Positions 1 through 9,820 of a DNA stretch of 45,714 nt are shown here, in pieces. The notes beneath the pieces are model-generated. The model was not told where the DNA came from and did not search any database. It saw only the letters and a list, made by a program, of their open reading frames with translations. The stretch lies in assembly GCF_004348665.1 (NCBI RefSeq), contig NZ_SMKM01000019.1, positions 1 to 45,714 on the forward strand, given 5' to 3'. Each line of letters starts with the position of its first letter. Positions within the stretch are counted from its first letter, which is position 1. The DNA comes from Actinomadura sp. GC306 (GTDB lineage: Bacteria; Actinomycetota; Actinomycetes; Streptosporangiales; Streptosporangiaceae). The translations under genes and the position numbers were made by a program.

Positions 1-2399
1 CCGAAGAGCCGGCCCCCGCAGGGCGGGCTCCCGCAGCGCAGGCCCCCGAAGCCCAGGCTTCCGGCGGGGCCTCCGAGGACCAGGCTTCCGAGGACCAGGC
101 TTCCGGAGAGCAGGCCGCCGATGAGCCCGCCGTACCGTCCAGGCCCGCACAGGGCACGATCCCACCGTCCGCCGCCCGGGTGCGCCGCCGGCTCGCCAGG
201 CTCGGCGCCCAGCGCGGCCCCGCTATGAACCCGGTACTCGAACCACTGATCAAGACGGTCCGCAACACCCATCCCAAGGCGGACCTGCGGCTCATCGAGC
301 GCGCCTACGACGTCGCCGCGCACCACCACCGGCACCAGAAGCGCAAGAGCGGCGACCCGTACATCACGCACCCGCTCGCCGTCGCGACGATCCTCGCCGA
401 GCTCGGCATGAACACCGAGACGCTGTGCGCGGCGCTGCTGCACGACACCGTCGAGGACACCCCCTACACGCTCGACCAGCTGCGCGACGACTTCGGCGAC
501 GAGATCGCCGCCCTCGTCGACGGGGTGACCAAGCTCGACAAGGTCAAGTACGGGGAGGCCGCCGAGGCCGAGACCGTCCGCAAGATGGTCGTGGCGATGT
601 CCCGCGACATCCGCGTGCTGGTGATCAAGCTCGGCGACCGCCTGCACAACATGCGCACGCTGCGCTACATGCCGCGGCACAAGCAGGAGAAGAAGGCCCG
701 CGAGACCCTGGAGGTGTTCGCGCCGCTCGCGCACCGCCTCGGGATGAACACGCTGAAGTGGGAGCTGGAGGACCTCGCGTTCGCCACGATGTACCCCAAG
801 CGGTTCGACGAGATCGCCCGCCTGGTGTCCGAGCGCGCCCCGCGCCGCGACGTCTACCTCCAGGAAGTGATCCAGTACGTCTCCGCCGACCTGCGCGACG
901 CCCGGATCAAGGCGACCGTCACCGGGCGCCCGAAGCACTACTACTCGATCTACCAGAAGATGATCGCGCGGGACGTCAGCTTCGACGACATCTACGACCT
1001 GGTCGGCATCCGGGTCCTCGTCGACAGCGTCCGCGACTGCTACGCCGCCCTCGGCACCATCCACGCGCGGTGGAACCCGGTCCCCGGCCGGTTCAAGGAC
1101 TACATCGCGATGCCGAAGTTCAACATGTACCAGTCGCTGCACACGACGGTGATCGGCCCCGGAGGCAAGCCCGTCGAGCTGCAGATCCGCACCTGGGGCA
1201 TGCACCGCCGCGCCGAGTACGGCGTCGCCGCGCACTGGAAGTACAAGGAGGAGACGGTCGCCGGGCGCAAGGCCGGCGACATGCAGTGGCTCCGCCAGCT
1301 CCTCGACTGGCAGAAGGAGACCGCCGACCCCGCCGAGTTCCTGGAGTCGCTGCGGTTCGACCTGTCGGTGTCCGAGGTGTTCGTGTTCACGCCGAAGGGC
1401 GATGTGATCGCGCTGCCGCAGGGCGCGACCCCCGTCGACTTCGCGTACGCGATCCACACCGAGGTCGGGCACCGATGTATCGGCGCCCGTGTCAACGGGC
1501 GGCTCGTCCCCCTCGAATCGACCCTCGACAACGGCGACACCGTCGAGGTCTTCACCTCCAAGTCGCCGGACGCCGGCCCGAGCCGCGACTGGCTCGGCTT
1601 CGTCAAGAGCGCCCGCGCCCGCAACAAGATCAAGCACTGGTTCTCCAAGGAGCGCCGCGACACCGCGATCGAGTCCGGCAAGGACGCCATCGCCCGCGCG
1701 ATGCGCAAGCAGAACATGCCGCTGCAGCGGATGATGTCCGGCGAGGCGCTGCTCGCCCTCGCCCGCGACATGCGCTACCCGGACGTGTCGTCGCTGTACG
1801 CGGCGGTCGGCGAGAGCCAGGTGTCGGCGCAGCACGTCGTCCAGCGCCTCGTGGACGCCCTCGGCGGGGTCGAGAGCGCCGAGGAGGACCTCGCCGAGCT
1901 CGCGCTGCCGACCCGGCGCAAGCGGACCCGCCCCGCGGGCGACCCGGGCGTCGTCGTGGCCGACGACCCCGACGTGTGGGTGCGGCTGTCGCGCTGCTGC
2001 ACCCCGGTGCCCGGCGACGAGATCGTCGGGTTCGTCACGCGGGGGCACGGCGTGTCCGTCCACCGCGCCGACTGCGTGAACGTCGAGAGCCTGAAGTCGC
2101 AGCCCGACCGGCTCATCGACGTGAAATGGTCCCCGGGCGAGGACTCGGTCTTCCTGGTCGCCATCCAGGTCGAGGCGCTCGACCGCCCGCGGCTGCTGTC
2201 GGACGTGACCCGCGTGCTGTCCGACCAGCACGTCAACATCCTGTCGGCGTCGGTCACCACGACCCGCGACCGCGTCGCCGTCAGCCGCTTCACGTTCGAG
2301 ATGGGCGACCCGAAGCACCTCGGGCACGTCCTGAAGGCCGTCCGGTCCATCGACGGCGTCTACGACGTGTACCGGACGCCGAGCGGCGCCGCCCGCTGA
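1..2399 (+). CDS. relA: Bifunctional (p)ppGpp synthetase/hydrolase (Rel), 5'-truncated
   Basis: Makes and degrades the alarmone (p)ppGpp in the stringent response. The frame is open to base 3, so the N-terminus lies outside the window. Order: Ala/Pro/Glu/Gln-rich extension (to about 180); HD hydrolase domain with HDTVEDT near 441; synthetase domain with RFKD at 1089-1100; TGS near 1370-1560; conserved Cys pair at 1995-2000; C-terminal ACT domain. The RxKD motif is the type known from bifunctional Rel enzymes, whereas RelA-only synthetases carry ExDD. A GTG at 180 and an ATG at 225 could act as internal starts, but the extension resembles the long low-complexity N-termini of Streptomyces RelA, so I read it as one gene continuing upstream. 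Convergent with aspS. Confidence 0.96.
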   Translation, partial: EEPAPAGRAPAAQAPEAQASGGASEDQASEDQASGEQAADEPAVPSRPAQGTIPPSAARVRRRLARLGAQRGPAMNPVLEPLIKTVRNTHPKADLRLIERAYDVAAHHHRHQKRKSGDPYITHPLAVATILAELGMNTETLCAALLHDTVEDTPYTLDQLRDDFGDEIAALVDGVTKLDKVKYGEAAEAETVRKMVVAMSRDIRVLVIKLGDRLHNMRTLRYMPRHKQEKKARETLEVFAPLAHRLGMNTLKWELEDLAFATMYPKRFDEIARLVSERAPRRDVYLQEVIQYVSADLRDARIKATVTGRPKHYYSIYQKMIARDVSFDDIYDLVGIRVLVDSVRDCYAALGTIHARWNPVPGRFKDYIAMPKFNMYQSLHTTVIGPGGKPVELQIRTWGMHRRAEYGVAAHWKYKEETVAGRKAGDMQWLRQLLDWQKETADPAEFLESLRFDLSVSEVFVFTPKGDVIALPQGATPVDFAYAIHTEVGHRCIGARVNGRLVPLESTLDNGDTVEVFTSKSPDAGPSRDWLGFVKSARARNKIKHWFSKERRDTAIESGKDAIARAMRKQNMPLQRMMSGEALLALARDMRYPDVSSLYAAVGESQVSAQHVVQRLVDALGGVESAEEDLAELALPTRRKRTRPAGDPGVVVADDPDVWVRLSRCCTPVPGDEIVGFVTRGHGVSVHRADCVNVESLKSQPDRLIDVKWSPGEDSVFLVAIQVEALDRPRLLSDVTRVLSDQHVNILSASVTTTRDRVAVSRFTFEMGDPKHLGHVLKAVRSIDGVYDVYRTPSGAAR
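72..101 (+). repeat. 15-bp tandem repeat in relA N-terminal extension
   Basis: Two perfect copies of a 15-bp unit (72-86 and 87-101) encode SEDQA twice; a degenerate third copy follows. In-frame slippage repeat in a disordered segment. Confidence 0.8.
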
Positions 2400-2411
2400 G
2401 GGACGGCGCCG
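2384..2411. terminator. Possible hairpin between convergent relA and aspS
   Basis: CGGCGCCG at 2384-2391 pairs with the identical palindromic octamer at 2404-2411 across a 12-nt loop, overlapping the relA stop. It is part of a 12-bp direct repeat (2385-2396 and 2405-2416). No T tract, and the sequence is low in complexity, so this is weak. Confidence 0.35.
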
Positions 2412-2438
2412 CCCGCGCCACGGTTCGTTCCCCGCCGG

Positions 2439-4205
2439 TCAGCTCCCGGCGGCCGCGCTCTTCTGCTCGGGGTCCGCGTCGACGCCCGCCTCGGCGCGCT
2501 GCCGCGGCGTGATCGGCGTCGGGGCGGCGGTCAGCGGGTCGTAGCCGGACGCCGCCTTCGGGAAGGCGATCACGTCGCGGATCGAGTCCTGCCGGGACAG
2601 CAGCATGACCATCCGGTCCCACCCGAACGCGATGCCGCCGTGCGGGGGCGGCCCGAACTTGAACGCCTCCAGCAGGAACCCGAACTTCGACTCGGCCTCC
2701 TCCTTCGACATGCCGAGCACGTCGAACACCCGCTGCTGCATCTCCGCGCGGTGGACGCGCAGCGACCCGCCGCCGATCTCGGTGCCGTTCAGCACGAGGT
2801 CGTAGGCGTTGGCGAGCGCACCGCCCGGGTCGTCCTGGAAGGTGGCGGCGAACTCCGCCTTCGGCGCGGTGAACGGGTGGTGCACGGCCGTCCAGCCGAT
2901 CTGCTCGCCCTTGTCGTCCTCGACCGGCTCGAACACCGGCGCGTCGACCACCCACACGAACTTCCACGCCGACTCGTCGATCAGCTCGCGGCGGCGGCCG
3001 ATCTCCAGCCGGGCGGCGCCCAGCAGCTCCTGCGTCGCGTGCCGCTTGCCGGCGCCGAAGAAGATCGCGTCGCCGATGCCGGCGCCGGTCCGGGCGGCGA
3101 GGCCCTCCTTCTCGGCGTCGGAGAGGTTCTTGGCGACGGGGCCGCCGAGCGTCCCGTCCTCCTGGACGAGCACGTACGCGAGGCCGCGGGCGCCGCGCGC
3201 CTTCGCCCAGTCCTGCCAGCCGTCGAGCTCCCGGCGGGTCTGGGACGCGCCGCCCGGCATGACCACCGCGCCGACGTACGGGGCCTGGAACACCCGGAAC
3301 GACGTGTCCGCGAAGTACTCGGTCATGTCGGTCAGTTCCAGGCCGAACCGCAGGTCGGGCTTGTCGGAGCCGTACCGGGACATCGCGTCGGCGTAGGTGA
3401 TGTGGGGGATCGGCCGGGGCACCTCGTACCCCGCGATCTCCTTCCAGAGCCGGCCGACGAGGTCCTCGGAGACCCGGATGACGTCGTCCTGGTCGGCGAA
3501 CGACATCTCGATGTCGATCTGGGTGAACTCCGGCTGCCGGTCGGCGCGGAAGTCCTCGTCGCGGTAGCAGCGGGCGATCTGGTAGTACCGCTCCAGCCCG
3601 CCGACCATGAGCAGCTGCTTGAACAGCTGCGGCGACTGCGGCAGCGCGTACCAGTGGCCCGGCTGCAGCCGGACCGGCACCAGGAAGTCGCGGGCGCCCT
3701 CGGGCGTCGACCGGGTCAGCGTCGGGGTCTCGACGTTGACGAAGCCGTGCTCGCGCATCACCTCGTGCACCAGGAACGACGCCTCGGAGCGGACCTTCAC
3801 CGCCCGCGCGACGGCGTCGCGGCGCAGGTCGAGGTAGCGGTACTTGAGCCGGATCTCCTCGTTGACGTTGACGTCGCCCTCGATGGGGAACGGCAGCGGC
3901 GCGGCCTCCGACAGCACCTCGATGTCGGCGGCGGCGACCTCGATGTCCCCGGTCGGCAGCTCGGGGTTCTCGTTGCCCTCCGGCCGGATCCGCACCTCCC
4001 CGACGACCTTCACGCAGAATTCCGAGCGCAGGTCGTGCGCGGCGTCCTCCTCCCGGAAGACCACCTGGGCGGTGCCGGAGGCGTCCCGCAGGTCGATGAA
4101 CGTGACGCCGCCGTGGTCGCGGCGGCGGCCGACCCAGCCGGCCAGCGTGACCTGCTGCCCGGCGTGCTCCCTGCGGAGCGTGCCCGCCTCGTGGGTGCGG
4201 ATCAT
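2439..4205 (-). CDS. aspS: Aspartate--tRNA ligase
   Basis: Class IIb synthetase of 588 aa, charging tRNA-Asp (or Asx if non-discriminating). N-terminal OB anticodon-binding domain ([11 protein letters not shown]), then the catalytic core with QSPQLFKQ, motif 2 ([15 protein letters not shown]), the bacterial GAD insert, and motif 3 ([13 protein letters not shown]). Start ATG at 4205 is fixed by a 4-base ATGA overlap with the hisS stop, implying translational coupling. The C-terminus ends in a short Ala/Glu-rich tail. I see no gatCAB genes here, so whether it also charges tRNA-Asn cannot be judged. Confidence 0.97.
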   Translation of the reverse strand: MIRTHEAGTLRREHAGQQVTLAGWVGRRRDHGGVTFIDLRDASGTAQVVFREEDAAHDLRSEFCVKVVGEVRIRPEGNENPELPTGDIEVAAADIEVLSEAAPLPFPIEGDVNVNEEIRLKYRYLDLRRDAVARAVKVRSEASFLVHEVMREHGFVNVETPTLTRSTPEGARDFLVPVRLQPGHWYALPQSPQLFKQLLMVGGLERYYQIARCYRDEDFRADRQPEFTQIDIEMSFADQDDVIRVSEDLVGRLWKEIAGYEVPRPIPHITYADAMSRYGSDKPDLRFGLELTDMTEYFADTSFRVFQAPYVGAVVMPGGASQTRRELDGWQDWAKARGARGLAYVLVQEDGTLGGPVAKNLSDAEKEGLAARTGAGIGDAIFFGAGKRHATQELLGAARLEIGRRRELIDESAWKFVWVVDAPVFEPVEDDKGEQIGWTAVHHPFTAPKAEFAATFQDDPGGALANAYDLVLNGTEIGGGSLRVHRAEMQQRVFDVLGMSKEEAESKFGFLLEAFKFGPPPHGGIAFGWDRMVMLLSRQDSIRDVIAFPKAASGYDPLTAAPTPITPRQRAEAGVDADPEQKSAAAGS

Positions 4206-5482
4206 TTCGAGAGCCTTTCCTTCAACGTCGTGACGATGGCGGTGAGCGGGACGGCGGCCTGCTCGCCCGCGGCGAGGTCCTTGACCTGGGCGACGCCCTC
4301 GGCGATGTCCCGCTCCCCGAGGATCACGGCGTAGCGGGCGCCGGAGCGGTCCGCGTCCTTCATGGCGCCCTTCAGCTTCTTGCCGCCGAACGCCGTGTCG
4401 GCGGCGATCCCGGCCCGGCGCAGCTCGTCGACCAGCGCGAACATGCGGCGCTCGGCGGCGTCGCCGAGCGGCACCCCGAACGCCTCGCAGCGCGGCCGGG
4501 CGGCGGCCGCGGCGGCCCCGCCCTCCGGCGCCTCGGCCTCCAGCGCGAGGACCGTGCGGTCCAGGCCGAGCCCGAACCCGATGCCGGGCAGCGGCGGGCC
4601 GCCGATGTCCTCCGACAGCCCGTCGTAGCGGCCCCCGCCGCCGATGCCGGACTGGGCGCCGAGCAGCGGGTGGTCGAACTCGTAGGTCGTCCGGGTGTAG
4701 TAGTCGAGCCCGCGGACGAGGGTGGGGGTGTCCTCCCACGTGATGCCGAGGTCGCCGAGCAGCTCGCGGACCCGGTCGTGGTACGCCTTGCAGGCGGGGC
4801 ACAGGTGGTCGGCCATCAGCGGGGCGCCCGCCAGCTGCGCGCGCACCTGCGGCCGCTTGTCGTCCAGCACCCGCAGCGGGTTGATCTCCACCCGGGCGCG
4901 GGTGTCCTCGTCCAGGTCCAGGCCGCGCAGGAAGTCCTGCAGCCGGGCCCGGTACGCGGGGCGGCACTCCTTGCAGCCCAGCGAGTTCAGCAGCAGCCGC
5001 ACCCGGGTCAGCCCGAGGGAGCGGTACCAGTTCCACGCGATCGCGATCGTCTCGGCGTCGACCCGCGGGTCCTCGCTGCCGATCGCCTCCAGGTCGAGCT
5101 GGTAGAACTGCCGGTAGCGGCCCTGCTGGGGCCGCTCGGCGCGGAACGCCGGCCCGGTCGTCCACACCTTCACCGGCAGCGCGCCCTTGTGGAGGTTGTT
5201 CTCCAGCACCGCCCGCAGCACCGACGCGGTGAACTCGGGACGCAGCGTCAGCGAGCGGCCACCCCTGTCCTCGAAGGTGTACATCTCCTTGGAGACGACG
5301 TCGGTGGACTCCCCGACACCGCGCCGGAACAGGTTGGTGTCCTCGAAGACGGCCAGCTCCAGGTAGCCGTACCCGGCGAGCCTCGCCTGCTCGGCGAACG
5401 CCTCCCGGATGCGGTAGAAGAGGTCCGCGCGCGGCGGAACGTATTCACTGACCCCCTTGGGGGCCCGGAAAATCGAACTCAT
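4202..5482 (-). CDS. hisS: Histidine--tRNA ligase
   Basis: Class II synthetase of 426 aa. Visible: motif 2 region [16 protein letters not shown], the HisA motifs [15 protein letters not shown] and GGGGRYDGL, motif 3 [11 protein letters not shown], and a C-terminal anticodon-binding domain. Ala-rich insert ([11 protein letters not shown]) between catalytic and anticodon domains. ATG start at 5482 follows the hydrolase stop by 12 bases; the Shine-Dalgarno is weak (AAAAGA), so expression may depend on read-through from upstream. Downstream it overlaps aspS by ATGA. The hydrolase-hisS-aspS order is common in actinobacteria. Confidence 0.97.
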   Translation of the reverse strand: MSSIFRAPKGVSEYVPPRADLFYRIREAFAEQARLAGYGYLELAVFEDTNLFRRGVGESTDVVSKEMYTFEDRGGRSLTLRPEFTASVLRAVLENNLHKGALPVKVWTTGPAFRAERPQQGRYRQFYQLDLEAIGSEDPRVDAETIAIAWNWYRSLGLTRVRLLLNSLGCKECRPAYRARLQDFLRGLDLDEDTRARVEINPLRVLDDKRPQVRAQLAGAPLMADHLCPACKAYHDRVRELLGDLGITWEDTPTLVRGLDYYTRTTYEFDHPLLGAQSGIGGGGRYDGLSEDIGGPPLPGIGFGLGLDRTVLALEAEAPEGGAAAAAARPRCEAFGVPLGDAAERRMFALVDELRRAGIAADTAFGGKKLKGAMKDADRSGARYAVILGERDIAEGVAQVKDLAAGEQAAVPLTAIVTTLKERLSK

Positions 5483-5494
5483 GGTCTTTTAGGC

Positions 5495-6190
5495 TCAGAA
5501 TCCCTTGCCGGGGCCGTCCGCGGGCGCCAGCTCCGAGAGGAACGGGTTCGTCGCGCGCTCGCGGCCGATTGTGGTCTGTGTCCCGTGGCCGGGCAGGACG
5601 GCCGTCTCGTCGGGCATGGCGAGGCACACCCGCGACAGGCTGGCGAGGATCTCCTCGTACGACCCGCCCGGCAGGTCGGTGCGTCCGATCGAGCCGGCGA
5701 ACAGCAGGTCCCCCGTGAACATCACGTCCGGCAGCTCCCGCGTCTTCGGCGTCCGGAAGGTCACCGACCCGGGCGTATGGCCCGGCGCGTGGTCGACGGT
5801 GAAGCTCAGCCCGGCCAGCTCGAGCACCGCCCCGTCGGCCAGCTCCTGCACGTCGTCCGGCTCGGTCAGCTCCAGGCCGCCGAAAAGCTGCTGCCCGGCG
5901 CCGAGCGACAGCCCCTTCGCCGGATCGGTGAGCAGGTCGCGGTCGTCCGGGTGGATGTAGGCCGGGACGTCCTTCGCGCCGCAGACCGGCGCCACCGACC
6001 ACACGTGGTCGAGATGGCCGTGCGTGAGCAGCACCGCGACCGGCTTCAGCCGGTGCTCGCGCACGATCTCGTCGATCCCCGCCTCGGCGTTCTCGCCGGG
6101 GTCGATGATGACGCATTCCTCACCCGCGGCGGGGGCCACGACGTAGCAGTTCGCGGCGAAAGATCCGGCGGGGAACCCGGCGACGAGCAC
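5495..6190 (-). CDS. MBL-fold hydrolase, glyoxalase II-like
   Basis: Metallo-beta-lactamase-fold protein of 231 aa. Metal ligands are visible in THGHLDH (N-terminal third), the HAPGHTPGS His, the FTGDLLF Asp and the PGHG His. Start is GTG at 6190 with a good Shine-Dalgarno (AAGGAAGG). Glyoxalase II-type hydrolases act on thioesters such as S-lactoylglutathione; actinobacteria use mycothiol, so the substrate here is unknown. First gene of the minus-strand unit ahead of hisS and aspS, divergent from the cyclophilin gene, so its promoter should lie in 6191-6400. Confidence 0.9.
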   Translation of the reverse strand: MLVAGFPAGSFAANCYVVAPAAGEECVIIDPGENAEAGIDEIVREHRLKPVAVLLTHGHLDHVWSVAPVCGAKDVPAYIHPDDRDLLTDPAKGLSLGAGQQLFGGLELTEPDDVQELADGAVLELAGLSFTVDHAPGHTPGSVTFRTPKTRELPDVMFTGDLLFAGSIGRTDLPGGSYEEILASLSRVCLAMPDETAVLPGHGTQTTIGRERATNPFLSELAPADGPGKGF

Positions 6191-6362
6191 GGTCGTCCTT
6201 CCTTAGAACCATCTCGGTGGGCCTGTCCGAGGGTACCGGCGCGGCCACGGCCACCGCGAACGAGATCACCGGGTCGCCGTGTCGCGTCCGGTGCCCGGCG
6301 GCCGGGGCGGCGCCGCCTGAGCGCCCGCTGAACGCCGGGACGCGTTCACCCCCGGGGGCCGC

Positions 6363-6368
6363 TACTAT
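6363..6368 (+). promoter_or_regulatory. Candidate -10 box for the cyclophilin gene
   Basis: TACTAT in an otherwise GC-rich divergent intergenic stretch (6191-6407), about 40 bases upstream of the GTG start. No convincing -35 at 17 bp (TTCACC at 6345-6350 is too close). Confidence 0.35.
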
Positions 6369-6407
6369 GCGCTGCACGTTCACCTGATCACATCGGAGGA
6401 GCAGCCC

Positions 6408-7190
6408 GTGGCGGGGAAGGACCGCAAGAAGCAGCTCGCGCGTGCGCGGTACGAGCGGCAGGAGCAGCGGCGGGCCCAGCAGGCGGCGCGGGCGCGCCGC
6501 CTCAAGGTCATGGGCTCGGCCGGCGCGGTGGCCGCGATCGTGGCCGGCGGGGCAGCGATCGTCGCGTTCACCGGCGGGGACGACGAGTCCGAGGCCGCCG
6601 CGCAGGCGTCCGCGAGCCCCCAGGCCAAGCCCGGGGAGTGCCTCTACAAGCCGGCGCAGGTGCCGGGCGCGCCCGAGGACCTCGGGACCCCGCCCGTCAA
6701 GCCCGTCCACAAGGGGACGGTGAAGGCGACCGTCAAGACCAACCACGGCGACGTCGTGCTGGAACTGGACGGCCAGAACGCGCCTTGCACCGTTAACTCC
6801 TTCGCGTTCCTGTCGGAGAAGGACTTCTACGACAAGACCGACTGCCACCGGCTGACCAGCGGCGGGCTCAGCGTCCTGCAGTGCGGCGACCCCACGGGCG
6901 AGGGGACCGGCGGGCCGGGCTACCAGTACGCCAACGAGAACACCGAGGGCGCCCAGTACAAGGCCGGCACCCTCGCCATGGCGCACAGCTCGCAGCCGGA
7001 CTCCAACGGCAGCCAGTTCTTCATCGTCTACGAGGACTCGCAGCTCCCGCCCGACTACACCGTCTTCGGGAAGGTCTCCAAGGGGCTGGACGTCATCAAG
7101 GGGATCGCGAAGGCCGGGTCGGAACCCGACGGAGACGGCGAACCCAAGAAGAAGGTCACGATCCGGGACGTCTCGATCGCCGGGAAATAG
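6408..7190 (+). CDS. Membrane-anchored cyclophilin-type peptidyl-prolyl isomerase
   Basis: Protein of 260 aa. A very basic, Arg/Gln-rich N-terminus (about 1-33) is followed by one transmembrane segment (about 34-56), an Ala/Ser linker and a cyclophilin domain (about 105-258) with AMAHSSQPDSNGSQFFIVY and YTVFGKV. It should catalyse proline isomerisation on the outer face of the membrane. GTG start at 6408 with GGAGGA at 6395-6400. Family proteins of this build sit next to relA/hisS in many actinobacteria. The cyclophilin core lacks the usual FHRV arginine motif: it reads DCHRLTSGG, the form typical of this actinobacterial subgroup. Confidence 0.93.
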   Translation: MAGKDRKKQLARARYERQEQRRAQQAARARRLKVMGSAGAVAAIVAGGAAIVAFTGGDDESEAAAQASASPQAKPGECLYKPAQVPGAPEDLGTPPVKPVHKGTVKATVKTNHGDVVLELDGQNAPCTVNSFAFLSEKDFYDKTDCHRLTSGGLSVLQCGDPTGEGTGGPGYQYANENTEGAQYKAGTLAMAHSSQPDSNGSQFFIVYEDSQLPPDYTVFGKVSKGLDVIKGIAKAGSEPDGDGEPKKKVTIRDVSIAGK

Positions 7191-7263
7191 GCGAACGGGA
7201 TACTAAGGTGTGGAGGGTCCGGTGGCTGGAAAAGCGTCCGGACCCGCGATTCAGGAGGCAAGG

Positions 7264-8499
7264 GTGTCCAGCGCGACCGATCCCTGGGGCCGGGTGGACG
7301 ACGACGGCACCGTGTACGTCAGGACGTCCGACGGTGAGCGCGTCGTCGGGTCCTGGCAGGCCGGTGCGCCCGAAGAGGCCCTGGCCTACTTCAAGCGCAA
7401 GTACGACGCGCTCGTCACCGAGATCGGCCTGCTGGAGCAGCGGGTCCGCACCACCGACCTGCAGCCCGCGCAGGCGCAGCAGAGCATCGACCGGCTCCGC
7501 GAGGCCGTCTCCGACGCGCACGCCGTCGGCGATCTCGACGCCCTCGCCCGGCGCCTGGACGCCCTCACCGAACTGGTCGGGCGGCGCCGCGAAGAGGTCA
7601 AGGCGCAGCGCGAGCAGCACCGCAACGAGGCCCGTGAGGTCAAGGAGCGGATCGTCGCCGAGGCCGAGCGGATCGCCGCCGAGGAGACCCACTGGAAGAA
7701 CGGCGGCGAGCGGCTGCGCCAGCTCGTCGAGGAGTGGAAGGCCGCCGACCGCATCGACCGGCCCACCGAGACCGCCCTCTGGAAGCGCCTGTCGTCCGCC
7801 CGCAACGCCTTCACCAAGCGCCGCAAGGCGTACTTCGCCACCCTCGACGACCAGCGCGAGGAGTCCCGCAGGGAGAAGGAGCGCCTCGTCGCCGAGGCCG
7901 AGGCGATGGCCGGCTCGACCGACTGGGGCGAGACGGCCGCCGCCTACCGCGAGCTGATGCGCCGCTGGAAGTCCGCCGGACGCGCCTCCCGGGACGCCGA
8001 AGAAGACCTCTGGACCCGCTTCAAGGGCGCCCAGGACACCTTCTTCCAGGCCCGCAGCGCCGCCTTCGCCGAACGCGACGCGGAGTTCCGCGGCAACGCC
8101 GCCGAGAAGGAGAAGATCCTCGCCGAGGCGGAACGGCTGCTGCCCGTCAAGGACGTCCGGCAGGCCAGGCAGACGCTGCGCACCATCCAGGAGCGCTGGG
8201 AGGCCGCCGGCATGGTCCCCCGCGACCAGCGCGACCGCCTCGAAGGCCGGCTCCGCAAGATCGAGGAGACGGTCCGCGCCGCCGAGGAGAACGAATGGCG
8301 CCGCACCAACCCCGAGGCCCGTGCCCGCGCCGAAGCGACCGTCACCCAGCTCCGCACCTCCATCGACCAGCTGGAGAAGCGCCTGGCCAAGGCCCGCGAC
8401 GCCGGCCGCGAGAAGGACATCAAGGAAGCCGAAGAGGCCCTGACCGCCCGCCGAGCCTGGCTGGAAGAAGCAGAACGAACCCTGGCCGAGTTTTCTTAA
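7264..8499 (+). CDS. DUF349 coiled-coil protein
   Basis: Soluble protein of 411 aa with a short conserved N-terminus (DPWGRVDDDGTVYVRT) and several DUF349 repeats (about 140-380), rich in Glu/Arg/Ala with W-(x)n-F patterns such as ERLRQLVEEWKAA and RYDAL-type helices. Mostly coiled coil; function unknown. I choose GTG at 7264 over the upstream GTG at 7210 because AGGAGG at 7253-7258 lies 5 bases before it and the protein then begins at the conserved block. The end runs into a convergent hairpin. Confidence 0.88.
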   Translation: MSSATDPWGRVDDDGTVYVRTSDGERVVGSWQAGAPEEALAYFKRKYDALVTEIGLLEQRVRTTDLQPAQAQQSIDRLREAVSDAHAVGDLDALARRLDALTELVGRRREEVKAQREQHRNEAREVKERIVAEAERIAAEETHWKNGGERLRQLVEEWKAADRIDRPTETALWKRLSSARNAFTKRRKAYFATLDDQREESRREKERLVAEAEAMAGSTDWGETAAAYRELMRRWKSAGRASRDAEEDLWTRFKGAQDTFFQARSAAFAERDAEFRGNAAEKEKILAEAERLLPVKDVRQARQTLRTIQERWEAAGMVPRDQRDRLEGRLRKIEETVRAAEENEWRRTNPEARARAEATVTQLRTSIDQLEKRLAKARDAGREKDIKEAEEALTARRAWLEEAERTLAEFS

Positions 8500-8533
8500 T
8501 CCCCCAGGGGGCGACCCCCGGAACCTCCGTCAG

Positions 8534-8551
8534 CGCACGGCGAGCCGTGCG
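8534..8551. terminator. Bidirectional hairpin between convergent genes
   Basis: CGCACGGC (8534-8541) pairs with GCCGTGCG (8544-8551); the inner pair opens to make a 4-nt loop. Lies in the 76-base gap between two convergent genes. No T run, as is usual in high-GC actinobacteria. Confidence 0.5.
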
Positions 8552-8575
8552 TCGGGTGCTCGGCTGGCTGGGTGG

Positions 8576-9145
8576 TCAGGAGTGGGGGGTTCGGCCCAGG
8601 AAGGCCAGGAGGCGAGATTGTTCGTCCGCGCCTTTCGGGGGGTGTTGCGGGGGTGACAAGTGGCCTGTGGTGCGCAGGTGGGGGGCCACTACCTGGGCTG
8701 TGGCGAAGGCGTGGTGGACCAGGTCCGGGTCCAGGCGGGACGGCTGGGCTGTGGCTTGTGCCAGGTCCCAGGCGTGTACCAAGGGCTCCAGAATGTACGC
8801 CTCCAGGCAGTCGGCCAGGGGAAGTTCGCCTAGGCCGCCGAACGGGATCGGGCGGGTCAGGGCGTCCTCGGTGAGGGCGGCGGCGCACTCTTTGCGCGCC
8901 GCGCACCAGCTCATCAGTACGTCGCCCGGGACGAAGCGTGCCGGGTCGCCGCCGATGCCGGGGACGGGCCGCCCGGCCGCCAGCGCCATGATCAGGAACT
9001 GGCCGCCGGTCACGTGGCCCGCCACGTCGCGGGCGGTCCAGCCCTCGCAGGGGGACGGCGCGTCCCAGCCGTCCCGGGGGACGCCGGCCACCAGGCCCTC
9101 GAACAGGTCGAGGGCCCGGTGGTAGCCGCTGAGGTTCCGAGCCAT
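8576..9145 (-). CDS. TIGR03086-type DinB-fold metal-binding protein
   Basis: Protein of 189 aa resembling the mycothiol-dependent maleylpyruvate isomerase/DinB superfamily: conserved CEGWTARDVAGHVTGGQ near the N-terminus, LVHAWDLAQAT in the middle, and the metal-ligand His pattern (GHV and LVHAWD). Function unknown; the fold commonly acts with mycothiol. ATG at 9145 is chosen because MARNLSGYHRALDLFEGLV is the normal family start; the upstream in-frame TTG at 9181 coincides with a -35 box. No Shine-Dalgarno precedes the ATG, so the mRNA may be leaderless. Confidence 0.83.
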   Translation of the reverse strand: MARNLSGYHRALDLFEGLVAGVPRDGWDAPSPCEGWTARDVAGHVTGGQFLIMALAAGRPVPGIGGDPARFVPGDVLMSWCAARKECAAALTEDALTRPIPFGGLGELPLADCLEAYILEPLVHAWDLAQATAQPSRLDPDLVHHAFATAQVVAPHLRTTGHLSPPQHPPKGADEQSRLLAFLGRTPHS

Positions 9146-9152
9146 GGTCGTC

Positions 9153-9181
9153 AGTGACCCGCGATACGCCCGGCCTGTCAA
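9153..9181 (-). promoter_or_regulatory. Candidate promoter of a leaderless DinB-fold mRNA
   Basis: On the minus strand, consensus TTGACA (9181-9176), a 17-bp spacer, then a weak -10 (GTCACT, 9158-9153) ending 7 bases before the ATG at 9145. The predicted transcript would start at or next to the start codon. Confidence 0.45.
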
Positions 9182-9205
9182 GCGGTATCGCCAAGGTCGC
9201 CCGTC

Positions 9206-9820
9206 TCACGCTTCGGGGGCGCCCCGCTCGCGCAGCATCCCGTTCATCTGATCGATCTCCGACCGCTGGCCGTCCACCATCGTCCTGGCGAGCCGGCGCA
9301 CCCGGTCGTGGCCGCTGAGGGTGAGCACCGCCTCCGCCATGTCGACGCCGCCGCGGTGATGGGCGATCATCAGCCGCAGGTACCGGACCTCCGAGTCCTC
9401 ACCCGACGCCTTCTCCAGGCCGGCGAGCTCCTCCCGGGTCGCCATGCCCGGCATCGCGCCCGGCGCGTGGCCGTTCCCCGCGTGCCCGTGCCCCGCGTGC
9501 CCGGACATCCAGCGCATGGGGCCCGCCGGGTCGGTCTTCGGCAGCCCCCACTCGTCCAGCCAGGCGGTCATCATGCCGATCTGCGCCTGCTGGGTGTTGA
9601 TGATGTCGTAGGCGAGCAGGCGGACGCCGTCGTCGTCCGTCCGGTCCCGGACGATGAACGACATCCGCACCGCCTGGGCGTGGTGGGTGCTCATATCGCG
9701 GGCGAACCCGGCTTCCGGGTCGTTCGGGCCGGGTCCGCCGGAGCGGAACAGGAGCAGCGCCAGCCCCGCCACGAGGATGAGGACCGCGAGGACGACGGTG
9801 GGGCGCCGCCCCCGGGTCAC
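9206..9820 (-). CDS. DUF305 protein, membrane-anchored or secreted
   Basis: Protein of 204 aa: N-terminal hydrophobic segment (about 8-26, VVLAVLILVAGLALLLF), then a DUF305 ferritin-like four-helix domain with the family motifs FARDMSTHHAQAVRMS and LMIAHHRGGVDMAE. Between the halves is a His/Gly/Met-rich loop (GHAGHGHAGNGHAPG, then MPGM). Family proteins are often near copper genes, so metal binding outside the membrane is a reasonable inference. GTG start at 9820 overlaps the DUF3105 stop (GTGA), so the pair is translationally coupled. Confidence 0.9.
   Translation of the reverse strand: MTRGRRPTVVLAVLILVAGLALLLFRSGGPGPNDPEAGFARDMSTHHAQAVRMSFIVRDRTDDDGVRLLAYDIINTQQAQIGMMTAWLDEWGLPKTDPAGPMRWMSGHAGHGHAGNGHAPGAMPGMATREELAGLEKASGEDSEVRYLRLMIAHHRGGVDMAEAVLTLSGHDRVRRLARTMVDGQRSEIDQMNGMLRERGAPEA

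Noticed and set aside
425..2512. 695-aa plus-strand frame within relA
   Set aside because: Frame-shifted shadow of relA, dominated by Arg/Pro/Ala, no domain.
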